DNA of 64,000 nt, from positions 1 through 64,000 of the forward strand of contig DAINRQ010000027.1 of the NCBI GenBank assembly GCA_036741775.1. Direction: 5' to 3'. A program made the position numbers and the translations under genes. Shown here one piece after another: positions 1 through 7,388 of the stretch (its first letter is position 1; every line of letters starts with the position of its first letter). The stretch is from JAJKIV01 sp036741775. GTDB lineage: Bacteria > Gemmatimonadota > Gemmatimonadetes > Gemmatimonadales > Gemmatimonadaceae. Below the pieces are notes generated by a model, which saw only the letters and a program-made list of their open reading frames with translations, was not told the DNA's origin and did not search any database.

Positions 1-223
1 ACGGCTCGGCGTAACTCAGTCGCGGATCGAAGAGGTTCTGGCCGTCGTGCATGTACATGACCGGGTACCGGCGGTCCGATCGGTCGTGGGCCGGCGGGAG
101 CCAGACGTAGAGGTCGCGCTGGTTCCCGAGCTCGCGGGACTCGACGCCCGGAATCGTCACGATCGACCCGCGGGGCCGGCGCACGCGAAACCGCGGCCAG
201 AGCGCGCTCCGCCGCTGTGTCAC
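1..223 (-). CDS. Putative alpha/beta-hydrolase esterase, N-terminal part only
   Basis: The reverse strand reads from a GTG at 223 off the left edge. The visible part contains RDLYVWLPP, a YPVMYMHDGQNLFD stretch and then SYAEP. This is the usual N-terminal signature of the Esterase_D/putative esterase family, where YMHDGQN precedes the catalytic core. The nucleophile elbow and the rest of the triad lie outside the window, so the substrate cannot be inferred. A second GTG at 160 (VTIPGVESREL) is an alternative start, since the first 20 residues are arginine-rich and not typical. An in-frame TGA lies about 30 bases upstream of the first GTG. Only the family assignment is reasonably safe. Confidence 0.6.
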   Translation of the reverse strand, partial: MTQRRSALWPRFRVRRPRGSIVTIPGVESRELGNQRDLYVWLPPAHDRSDRRYPVMYMHDGQNLFDPRLSYAEP

Positions 224-746
224 GTGGTCACGATCGCCGCCGCGATCGCCTGGTCATTGGGATTCCCGGGAATGCCTCACCGCCTGTGTCCGTCTCGCCT
301 GTCGGCCTCGAGCTCGACGGCGGAATTTAAACGGACACGGCACGGAGGAGATGCGGGCGGAATTCCGCGCGGGGAGGCGCCCGTCGGGAGGGGCTTCCGC
401 GCTCCGCACCGCACCTCCCCGTTATGGCGCGTGCGTCGGGGGAAGGTGACGCACCCCGGGGAAAGGCAGGGAGCGTTCCCGTCCCATCAAACGAGCCGGA
501 ATTACGTTAGGCGCACGAATTCCGCGTCAACTCGACCCTTGACGTTGCGCTTCCGCGGGGTCGAGTCGACAGTCGTAGGTGGGGTGCAACAGACGCAGCC
601 GTTCCGGCTCGGCCGGCGCACGTACCTGAGAGCGGCCTAATCTTGCGAGCCGGAGGCCGGTGGTAGCGGTGTGGCGCCCCGGCGTTACGTTTGCGAGCGC
701 CGCTCGACTTCCGTCGCGCGGCACGTCGGTGCTTCGTACTCCACAG
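224..746. other. Intergenic region between divergent esterase and sensor kinase genes
   Basis: A 523-base gap carrying promoters for two divergent genes. It is rich in G/C inverted segments (about 355-430) and has an imperfect dyad near 497-524 in which CGGAATT and AATTCCG flank a copy of the CGTTAGGC octamer at 505-512. I see no convincing small gene, tRNA or riboswitch here. The open frames that cross it have no family resemblance and run into neighbouring sequence. Confidence 0.5.
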
Positions 747-1958
747 ATGGACACGGCTGCTGACTGTCCCCTCGCCCTCGTCATCGCGGCGCAACTTCGC
801 GAGCAGCGCGACGCACTTACGGGTCGCTGGCTGCTTCGCATCGCCGATCGCGTCTCCCTGACGCCGAACCGGATCTTTCCGACAGACGATCTCATCGACC
901 ACGTCCCGCTGCTGATCCTCGGCATCGCGGATTACATCGAGGATCCGGCGAACCCCGTACTCGCCGACACACCCGTTATCGCCAAGGCCATGGAACTGGG
1001 CGCGCTGCGTCACGCCCAGGGGTTCGACGAGCACCAGCTGCTGAAGGAGTACGAGATCCTCGGCGGCATCCTCTTTCAGTTCCTCGCCGACGCTGCCGAG
1101 GCCGCGGAGGAAGAATGCTCCCGAGCGGAGCTGGTTTCCTGTGCGCGGCGGCTCTTTCAGGCGATCGCCGTAATTCAGCAGGCGACGACCACGAAGTTCC
1201 TGATGCTCGCACGCTCACAGATCGCCGAGCGCGAGGAGCGGCTCCGTACGTTCAACCGTGCGCTGACCCATGAGCTGCGCAACCGTATTGGCGCCGTGCT
1301 CGGAGCGTCGCAGATCATGGAGATGCCCGACATCGACGCTCGGGAGCGACAGCGCCTGAACGACGTCGTCCTCCGCAACATCGAGAGCATGCGGGTGGTG
1401 CTCGACAATTTGCTCGTGCTCACGGGGGTACAGGTCGACGCGCGGCAACAGCGACACGTCCGTCTGCCCGAGGCAGCCCAGGAAGCCGCGCGTCAGGTTC
1501 GCGCGGCCGCGCGCGCACGATCGGTGTCGGTGCGCATCGATCCCGAGCTGCCTCCGGTGGAGGTCAGCGCCGCCGCGGTGGAGCTCTGCCTAACGAACCT
1601 GCTCGCGAACGCGATCAAGTATGCCGACCGGCGCATCGATGACCGGTGGGTCGAGATCAAGGCCCAGGTCAGGCGAACCGACCGGGACGGCGCGCCGGAT
1701 GAGGTGATCGTGCAGGTCGTGGACAACGGGATCGGGGTCCCGCCCGACGCGCGCGAACGCCTCTTTCAGCGCTTCTTCCGTGCGCACGAGCACGCGATGC
1801 CCGACATCGAGGGGACCGGGTTGGGGCTCAGTATCGTCCGCGACACCGTCGGCGCCGTGGGCGGAAAAGCGTGGGCCGAGTTTCCGGCGAAGGGCTCGAT
1901 GTTCGCGTTCTCGCTTCCGTGTCGCCGCGAATCGGACGTGGCAGCAGTGTTGGGCTAG
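747..1958 (+). CDS. Soluble sensor histidine kinase with N-terminal RsbRD-like domain
   Basis: A 403-residue protein with no membrane segment. Residues 5-150 form an all-helical region resembling the N-terminal domain of RsbR/RsbT co-antagonists (RsbRD_N type: AAQLREQRDALTGRWLLRI, then GFDEHQLLKEYE). A HisKA dimerisation helix follows with the phosphorylatable His175 in LTHELRNRIG. The HATPase_c domain has an N box near 284 (NLLANAIKYA), G1 near 326 (VDNGIGVPP), an F box (LFQRFF) and G2 at 356-361 (GTGLGL). The start chosen is ATG at 747 (MDTAADCPL). The frame is open to a GTG at 660, but those extra 29 residues look non-coding. No response regulator is adjacent, so it is an orphan kinase here. 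The input signal is unknown. Confidence 0.85.
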   Translation: MDTAADCPLALVIAAQLREQRDALTGRWLLRIADRVSLTPNRIFPTDDLIDHVPLLILGIADYIEDPANPVLADTPVIAKAMELGALRHAQGFDEHQLLKEYEILGGILFQFLADAAEAAEEECSRAELVSCARRLFQAIAVIQQATTTKFLMLARSQIAEREERLRTFNRALTHELRNRIGAVLGASQIMEMPDIDARERQRLNDVVLRNIESMRVVLDNLLVLTGVQVDARQQRHVRLPEAAQEAARQVRAAARARSVSVRIDPELPPVEVSAAAVELCLTNLLANAIKYADRRIDDRWVEIKAQVRRTDRDGAPDEVIVQVVDNGIGVPPDARERLFQRFFRAHEHAMPDIEGTGLGLSIVRDTVGAVGGKAWAEFPAKGSMFAFSLPCRRESDVAAVLG

Positions 1959-1973
1959 GGAATCGCTGTCAAC

Positions 1974-2417
1974 TCACGGGTTCGGGGTGCGGATGCGCCC
2001 GCCCTCCACGCGCTCACGCTCGCCGCGACCGGGTCGCCACTCGACTACCGGAGGCACTCCCTCGCCAAGCTGACCCTGTCTCGCCTCCGCGAGTTCTCCT
2101 GGCCCGGAGTCGCCGCCACGCGACCGAACGGCAAGCCACAATAGCCACAGGGCGAGTGGCGGGCCGATGACCCACGCGATGGCGGTCCCGAGGGACGTCG
2201 TAGCAGTGACGGTTCGCACGCCTTCTTCTATCACCGTGAAATGCAGCGTGCTGTTCGAGAGGCCAGCGGAGATCTCGCCTTTGCCCTCCGGAAGCCGCGT
2301 CACACGCCAGGCAGTCTGCGCGATCGGACCGAGCGACACGGCCGCGAGACCAGTCCAGTACGCAGCCCAGCTCGCGAGCAGATGGCCCGGACGCCATCGA
2401 CGTATTGACCACTCCAT
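1974..2417 (-). CDS. Small membrane protein of unknown function
   Basis: A 147-residue frame with two likely membrane segments, about residues 10-33 (HLLASWAAYWTGLAAVSLGP) and 80-98 (AIAWVIGPPLALWLLWLAV). Between them lies a short polar loop, and the tail is charged. It begins 31 bases after the stop of the AlkZ-like gene on the same strand, so the two are probably co-transcribed. Its end converges with the sensor kinase gene, 15 bases away. I do not recognise a family. The hydrophobic pattern and operon position favour a real gene, but the C-terminal 40 residues are low in complexity and the call is moderate. Confidence 0.5.
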   Translation of the reverse strand: MEWSIRRWRPGHLLASWAAYWTGLAAVSLGPIAQTAWRVTRLPEGKGEISAGLSNSTLHFTVIEEGVRTVTATTSLGTAIAWVIGPPLALWLLWLAVRSRGGDSGPGELAEARQGQLGEGVPPVVEWRPGRGERERVEGGRIRTPNP

Positions 2418-2448
2418 CGCTCACCTCCTCACTGAGCGGCTCGGTCCG

Positions 2449-3543
2449 TCACGACCACCGAATCTCGCGATCCGTCGCGTCTTCCTCGAGGAACGCCAGG
2501 AGAGACTCACCTTCGGCTTCGAGCAGAGCTCGCATGCGCTTCCCGATGACGCCGAACGGCTCGATGACCAGTACCGCCGTCTTTCGCTTTCGTTCCGACT
2601 TCCACGTCCCCGCCGCCATCCCATCCACGAGGATCGTCGCGCGGACCTGCAGATTCTTCGTCGTGATGCGCGGCCGGTGTTCGGCGGCGATGATGCGTGT
2701 GCGGTCGTCGTGGGCGAGCACGAGGTTATCGAAGTCCGCGACAAAGCGGACGGGCGCCGGCGTGTCGGGATCGGGCCGCGGCGCGGTCGGAAGGTCGAAG
2801 AGCTCGCGCTTCCGCTCATCGCGGAACGTGACGAGCGCCGGGCGTAGCGACTCGAACACGTCGCGCAACGGCCCCAGCCCCGACCACGCCTGGGCGTCGG
2901 CTACGGTGGCGGGCCCGAAGGCGGCGAGGTAACGCAGCACCAGCGTGTCGGCCGGCGTCGTCGCCGTGGACACCTGCGTCGAGAGCCATGCGTCGGCCAG
3001 CGTGAAGCTCGCAGCGGCCGGGAACGCCCACGTCGCATCCGTGGGCACCTGCACGAGAGGGAGGTGCGTGCGGATCGCGTAGGCCATGGCGCGCTCGTCT
3101 CCTCCCGGGAACTTCAGCTCGAGGTGTTTCCGCAGCGCGTCGAACGTCGCCGGGGCTTTACCGAAGAACTTTCGCGCTTCGGTTTCGAGCTTCTTCATGT
3201 CGAGCGTGGTAGCTCGATCGCGCAGGATACCTTGCATCCCGCGTGTCAGCATTGGCTGCAGCGCCCCCCGGAATGCGACGTAGTCGGCTGCCGTCATGAG
3301 ATGGAGGGTGCCGCGGAGTGACGTCACCCGCACCACGCTTCGGTCGTTGAGTGCCGCCGAGAGCTCGGTCCGTCGAAATCCCTCCACGCGCGTCCAGAGC
3401 CCGGCGAACGGCGGTCGGGCAAGCTGTGCCTGCAGCGCAACGAGGCGCGCGATCGCGTCCACCGCGGTGGTCTCTTCGCGCGCAAGCAGCATCTGCCGCG
3501 CGAGGAGCGCGCGGTTCAGGGCGCGGTTGGTGATCGTGGTCAT
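2449..3543 (-). CDS. Winged-helix DNA-binding protein of the AlkZ/YcaQ family (HTH_42)
   Basis: A 364-residue protein matching the HTH_42 (PF06224) pattern: an N-terminal RxLLAR..LL segment, the VALQAQLA motif, then VRVTSLRGTLHLMTAADY. In characterised members (Streptomyces AlkZ, E. coli YcaQ) a Gln-x-Gln or Gln-x-Asp pair performs base excision of bulky or crosslinked alkyl purines. Here the pair is Gln38-Ala39-Gln40, so the catalytic motif is present. Length is close to the family norm. It starts with ATG at 3543 and is followed after 31 bases by a small membrane-protein gene. Glycosylase activity is inferred from family and motif. Many genomic members remain annotated only as winged-helix proteins. 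Confidence 0.8.
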   Translation of the reverse strand: MTTITNRALNRALLARQMLLAREETTAVDAIARLVALQAQLARPPFAGLWTRVEGFRRTELSAALNDRSVVRVTSLRGTLHLMTAADYVAFRGALQPMLTRGMQGILRDRATTLDMKKLETEARKFFGKAPATFDALRKHLELKFPGGDERAMAYAIRTHLPLVQVPTDATWAFPAAASFTLADAWLSTQVSTATTPADTLVLRYLAAFGPATVADAQAWSGLGPLRDVFESLRPALVTFRDERKRELFDLPTAPRPDPDTPAPVRFVADFDNLVLAHDDRTRIIAAEHRPRITTKNLQVRATILVDGMAAGTWKSERKRKTAVLVIEPFGVIGKRMRALLEAEGESLLAFLEEDATDREIRWS

Positions 3544-4202
3544 CCGGTTGGGCTCAGAGTCATGCTGGTCCTCAGCGGCCCCCGCATTCGGGCTGGCGAT
3601 CGAGCGGACGGAGAGGCTCGCATCGAGCCCGAGACACTAGCGCCCGGGCCGGTCGGAACGGCGATGGCGCGGATGAGCCGGAAACCGCCGGATCGTTTGT
3701 CGGGCATCGGGAATCGGGAATCGGGGATGGGACCGGCAAATCGCTCTTGAAGGCGGTGGCGTCCCGGGCGGCTGTTCCTTCAATCCCGGCTCGTTGCGCG
3801 GCTCGGCATCGGTGCAAAGCCGTCATCCGGCCGTTTCCGCCCCATCCGCTCGATCGTAGTTCCGACCGGGCCGCCACGCCACACCGTCGGCGCGGGAGCC
3901 GTAGTCCGCGGCCCTTTCCGCGTTGCCGTTGCCGCGTCCTCCGCGTCCGCCCGATGGCGCGATGAGATGAAAGGATGCGTTAGGGGTCAGAGTCTTAACC
4001 CATCGTTTTATCGCCATCGAGTGAACGCCGCGAACGGCCCGCGGGCCCCGGTGCGATGTGGCCCCCGGTCGGAACGACGATGGCGCGGATGACGCGGAAA
4101 TGGACTAATCCCCAAATCCTCATCATCCCCCATCCGGTTCTCGTTCGGTCTGGATGCCTGCCTTCTGACCGTCGCGGCACCAACGAGGGCTTGGCGGGTC
4201 AA
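3544..4202. repeat. Gene-free gap holding a mosaic of dispersed repeat blocks
   Basis: A 659-base gap made largely of repeats that recur elsewhere. A block built around CGGTCGGAAC...GCGGATG..CGGAAA lies at about 3649-3695 (+), 3820-3870 (-) and 4065-4103 (+). A 7-bp tandem patch (CGGGAAT) lies at 3701-3726. At about 3750-4010, in reverse orientation, is a segment that aligns over some 240 bases with 41727-41990. It includes the GGGCGGACGCGGAGG block and the word GGGGTCAGAGTC at about 3972-3983. No reading frame in it resembles a protein family. Confidence 0.75.
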
Positions 4203-5423
4203 TCAGAAATACGTCGCGAGCGAGAACAGGACGAACGCGTGGTCCGCCGGGGTGTTGAACTCGTCGCGCGACCGGCCCCGCACGTAGTCGAACTTGAGCA
4301 CCGAATCCTGCGTCGGGCGGAAGTTCAGGCCTAACGACACCTGTCGCGTCTCGTGGCCCGGGACATCCGCGTCGAAGTCCACGTAGTCCAACCGCACCTT
4401 CGCCGCGAAGCTCGACGACGACATCGTGCGCACCCAGCCACGCCCGAACGGGCGCACCGCCTCGGCGTAGACCCCACGTTGGCGCGACGCGTAGATCCCC
4501 GCGAGCCCCGACGGCACATCAATGGACGCGTGAGCCGCCTCGCCGCTCAGCTGCACGCCGAACAGCTGTGCCTCGGCGTCGAGGACGAGAATCGTGAGGT
4601 CACGCCGCTCGTCGATCTGCGTGCCCTCGGTGTTCGAGATGTTGTACGCGCCGTGATGGGCGGAGACGCCAACCTCGTACGCCTGGGCGGGGCTCAGCGC
4701 GAGCCGGCCCACGAACGCCGGGGAGCCGTTGTTGTCCTCGAAGTTGCCGCGGCCAAGGGGGATGCGCGTGCCGTCCTCCGAGTTGGTAATGAGACCGTCG
4801 TGAAACCCGTTCGTGGCGTAGACCTCGTACGTCAGTCGGCCGGTCCGCGCGAACCCGAACTGGCCGAACGCCCCGAGCCCCGGTTCCGACAACGCCACGC
4901 CGAGCAGGTCGGTGGACACCAGGGGCCGATCCGTGAACTCGTTGAGCGGGCTGTCGTGGGAGAGGTTGAACTTGCCTAACGGCGACAGCAGCATCCCCCC
5001 ACGGACGGTGAGCGACGGGTGAATTCGCACGTCGATGGCCGCGTACTCCAGCTTGACCTCTCGACCGCCCTCCTCGAACTCGAGCTCCGCGCCGATCCGC
5101 ACGAAGTCGCTCACACGGGTGTTCGTGAACAGGTTGAAGCGTTTGGCCTCGAACCCGGACTCGTCGCGAAGGCCATCCACACGCTCGTAGCGGGCGTGCA
5201 CCTCGGCGTATCCGCCGAGCGTGGTACGTCCGCCGAGGCGACTCAGGAACGGCTTGTCGTACACGCCGCCGCGGACGAACGGCCGCTCGGTCGTGTCGCG
5301 CGCGGCGGTTGTGTCCTGCGCGATCAGCGCATGCCTCGGAAACACGACCGCCACGAACGCAATGGGCAGCGCCAACGCAAAGGTCCGCGCGGCTGAGCAT
5401 GGGCCCTGCATGGAATCAGGCAT
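4203..5423 (-). CDS. Outer-membrane porin, phosphate-selective-porin-like beta barrel
   Basis: A 406-residue protein with a signal peptide (hydrophobic 14-35, cleavage near ALIAQ) followed by a short linker and a beta-barrel. Features are LGGYAEVHARYE early on, AKRFNLFTNTRVSDFVRIGAELEFEEGG, alternating amphipathic strands throughout, and a C-terminal aromatic residue (LATYF). This is the layout of porin O/P-type barrels. No substrate can be assigned. ATG at 5423 overlaps the end of the Rieske gene by 8 bases, and a second Met lies at 5411. It is the last gene of the DUF1111-Rieske-porin operon, which suggests the barrel supplies or exports something used by the periplasmic redox proteins. Two copies of the GCCTAACG octamer lie inside it, each giving a TTA Leu codon. 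Confidence 0.75.
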   Translation of the reverse strand: MPDSMQGPCSAARTFALALPIAFVAVVFPRHALIAQDTTAARDTTERPFVRGGVYDKPFLSRLGGRTTLGGYAEVHARYERVDGLRDESGFEAKRFNLFTNTRVSDFVRIGAELEFEEGGREVKLEYAAIDVRIHPSLTVRGGMLLSPLGKFNLSHDSPLNEFTDRPLVSTDLLGVALSEPGLGAFGQFGFARTGRLTYEVYATNGFHDGLITNSEDGTRIPLGRGNFEDNNGSPAFVGRLALSPAQAYEVGVSAHHGAYNISNTEGTQIDERRDLTILVLDAEAQLFGVQLSGEAAHASIDVPSGLAGIYASRQRGVYAEAVRPFGRGWVRTMSSSSFAAKVRLDYVDFDADVPGHETRQVSLGLNFRPTQDSVLKFDYVRGRSRDEFNTPADHAFVLFSLATYF

Positions 5424-5850
5424 CGCGAGCGGGGCGGAGGTCGATCACGAGCACGTCGTCCGATGTCAGCTCCGCGCGGTACCGATCGAGGGGGCGCTCG
5501 GCGGGCCCGCGGAGGACGCGGCCTTCGCGGTCGTAGTTGGAGCCGTGACACGGGCAGGCGAGCCTGCCTTCCTCGATCTCGACCGTGCACCCCAGATGCG
5601 TGCAGATCGGCGAGAGTGCCGCGAACCGGCGGTTACCCAGGGCGAGCACATAAATCGGGTCCTCGGCGCCTTTCGGAAGGACCTTGAGCGATCCTCCCTC
5701 CGCCGTGAGCTCGGGGTAGTGCGTGAGCGCGAGCCGCAGCATGCCATCGACCGGTGTGATGGTTCGCGTCACGAGCGACGCGCAGGCGCCTAACACCGAG
5801 GCTCCGAATATCGCACCGACGGATCGCTCGACGAACTCGCGGCGGTCCAT
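5416..5850 (-). CDS. Exported Rieske [2Fe-2S] protein
   Basis: A 144-residue Rieske protein. It begins MDRREFVERSVGAIFG, a twin-arginine motif with a hydrophobic stretch and a possible lipobox (VLGAC). The cluster motifs are complete: C83-T-H85-L-G-C88 and C99-P-C101-H102-G-S. Cys83, His85, Cys99 and His102 would bind the cluster, and Cys88-Cys101 could form the stabilising disulfide seen in high-potential Rieske proteins. An upstream ATG at 5904 overlaps the cytochrome stop (TGATG) and would add 18 arginine-rich residues. I prefer 5850 because the Tat signal then starts normally, though neither site has a clear ribosome-binding sequence. The partners are probably the di-haem protein upstream and the porin downstream. 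Confidence 0.82.
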   Translation of the reverse strand: MDRREFVERSVGAIFGASVLGACASLVTRTITPVDGMLRLALTHYPELTAEGGSLKVLPKGAEDPIYVLALGNRRFAALSPICTHLGCTVEIEEGRLACPCHGSNYDREGRVLRGPAERPLDRYRAELTSDDVLVIDLRPARDA

Positions 5851-5903
5851 ACAGGGGAGGGCGCGCGATCGAGCGCGGGCGTTGGCAAAATCGTCCGGTG
5901 GCA

Positions 5904-7115
5904 TCACCGCGACTCGACGAAGTCGAGGAGCGCGCGACGCTGCGCCGAGTTCAGCGCAGCGAACGCGTCGCGCGCGCGTTGCGCCTCGCCCCCGTGCAGG
6001 AGGATCGCCTCCTCCACGGTGCGTGCGCGTCCATCGTGGAGCAGAAGCGCCTCGCCGTTCAGGAACTGCCGCATGAGACGCAGTCCCCAGAGCGGCGTGG
6101 TTCGCCATTCCCGCCCGGACGCTTCTGCGTCGGGGCGGTTGTCGGCGAGGGCGTCGCCCATGTCGTGGAGGAGCAGATCGGAGTAGAGCTCGACCGGCTG
6201 ATTCGAGAGCGCGGCGATGGCGCTCGGTCCGGTCTGCATCGTCGGCACGTGACAGCTCGTACAGCCGACGGAGGCGAACAGCTCGCGTCCCTCACGCCTG
6301 AGATCGGTCTCGACGCCCGGGCGCGGAGGGGCGAGGGTACGGAGGTAATGCACGACCGCCTGCACCGTGGCCGGCGGCACCTCGGGGTCGACCGCAATGT
6401 CTGCGGCCTCGGCGGGTACCGTCGACAACGGGTTGTGGTTCTCGCGAGGCTGGAAGTCGGACGTGATGCCCATGTCCTGGTGGTACGCCTCGACGGTCTG
6501 CTCGAGGAGCGTTGCGGTCTGCGCCTTGCGACCGAATCGACCGAGCCGAAGCCCTGGTGGAGCAGCGCCAGGCACCGCATAGTCGTTAGGCGTGACCCGG
6601 TTTGGGCGGCCGGAGATTCCGTCACCATCCTGGTCGTTGGGGTCGGCGTTCGCGAGGATCGCGGCGTCGGGGATGGCCTCGATGAGCCCGACGCCGAACA
6701 CGGGCGGGGGAAGTCGGAGCGAGACGACGGCGCCGGCCGGCAGTCGTTCCGCGATCGCACCGGGGACGGCTTTGTCCTGGATCTGCGGACCGCCGACGGT
6801 GCGCATCATGTCGTCGTCGAGGGTGCCGATGCGCTGGAGCGCGTTGGCGAGGCGTCCGCGGCCATCGCCACTATGGCACGACGCGCAGGAGACGTTGTTG
6901 AAGATCGGTCCGAGCCCGGAGGCGGGCGAAAATCGGCGCTCGAACTCGGCGTCGCCGCGGGCGAACGCGGCGAGCTCCTCGGCGGTGAGGCCCGGGAGTG
7001 CGGCGTCGAGCACGTCGCCGTCGTGGACGGCCTCGGTGGCGAGCTGGTCGCAGGCTCCGAGCGTTGCGACGAGTGTCGCGACGGCCAGGGACCAGCGGGT
7101 GAACCTTCTGGACAT
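5904..7115 (-). CDS. Di-haem DUF1111 lipoprotein (thiol-oxidoreductase family)
   Basis: A 403-residue exported protein. The N-terminus has a signal with lipobox LVATLGAC (Cys22), predicting attachment to a membrane. Two c-type haem sites are present: C77-A-S-C80-H81 and C285-T-S-C-H289. The arrangement, the RPNRVTPND stretch and the GGxxxxRDAFAALN C-terminus fit the DUF1111 di-haem family, related to MauG/cytochrome c peroxidases and often called thiol oxidoreductase. It is the first gene of a leftward operon with the Rieske protein and the porin. The enzymatic substrate is not established for the family. An octamer copy at 6584-6591 encodes Pro-Asn. Confidence 0.85.
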   Translation of the reverse strand: MSRRFTRWSLAVATLVATLGACDQLATEAVHDGDVLDAALPGLTAEELAAFARGDAEFERRFSPASGLGPIFNNVSCASCHSGDGRGRLANALQRIGTLDDDMMRTVGGPQIQDKAVPGAIAERLPAGAVVSLRLPPPVFGVGLIEAIPDAAILANADPNDQDGDGISGRPNRVTPNDYAVPGAAPPGLRLGRFGRKAQTATLLEQTVEAYHQDMGITSDFQPRENHNPLSTVPAEAADIAVDPEVPPATVQAVVHYLRTLAPPRPGVETDLRREGRELFASVGCTSCHVPTMQTGPSAIAALSNQPVELYSDLLLHDMGDALADNRPDAEASGREWRTTPLWGLRLMRQFLNGEALLLHDGRARTVEEAILLHGGEAQRARDAFAALNSAQRRALLDFVESR

Positions 7116-7153
7116 GGCGAGACGGAGTGAGTTTAGCCGACAGCGACCTACAA

Positions 7154-7196
7154 TTTAGTCGTGTCTAAACTGTCTATTCGATAAGGCTAATGTCAA
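7154..7196 (-). promoter_or_regulatory. Possible promoter and dyad operator of the DUF1111-Rieske-porin operon
   Basis: Upstream of the di-haem gene (start 7115) this AT-rich patch contains, on the reverse strand, a TTGACA at 7191-7196. An inverted repeat TTTAG-N6-CTAAA lies at 7154-7169, and a further GTTTAG lies closer to the gene. A good -10 at 16-18 bases spacing is not evident, so the promoter assignment is tentative. The dyad, about 40 bases from the start codon, is a reasonable operator candidate. Confidence 0.35.
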
Positions 7197-7254
7197 GACG
7201 GAGATCGCCGGTCGCTTCTGGTGGTCAGTTACTGAGGATCTGATGGGTTGGGGA

Positions 7255-7360
7255 CCAGAGTCGGTCAGAGTCCCAACGCATCCGCTCATCTCGCCGCACC
7301 ATCGGGCGGACGCGGAGGCGCGGCAGCCCCGGACGCGGGAAGGACCGCGGAGGACACCTC
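7255..7360 (+). repeat. Partial copy of the dispersed mosaic repeat
   Basis: The sequence from GGTCAGAGTC (about 7264) through the CGGGCGGACGCGGAGG block (about 7302-7317) matches, in order and spacing, the copies at 41737-41850 (same orientation) and 3880-3985 (reverse). It lies in the gap between the second GH57 gene (stop 7389) and the di-haem gene and carries no gene. Confidence 0.65.
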
Positions 7361-7388
7361 CCACGCATTCAGTCCGGCGCGCGCCGAG

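Noticed and set aside
224..746. Riboswitch upstream of the esterase gene
   Set aside because: G/C hairpins and GGGAA words are present, but the conserved boxes of a cobalamin or other known riboswitch are not.
5898..7130. 410-codon open frame opposite the DUF1111 gene
   Set aside because: Antisense shadow; the reverse strand has two haem motifs and a lipobox in the right frame.
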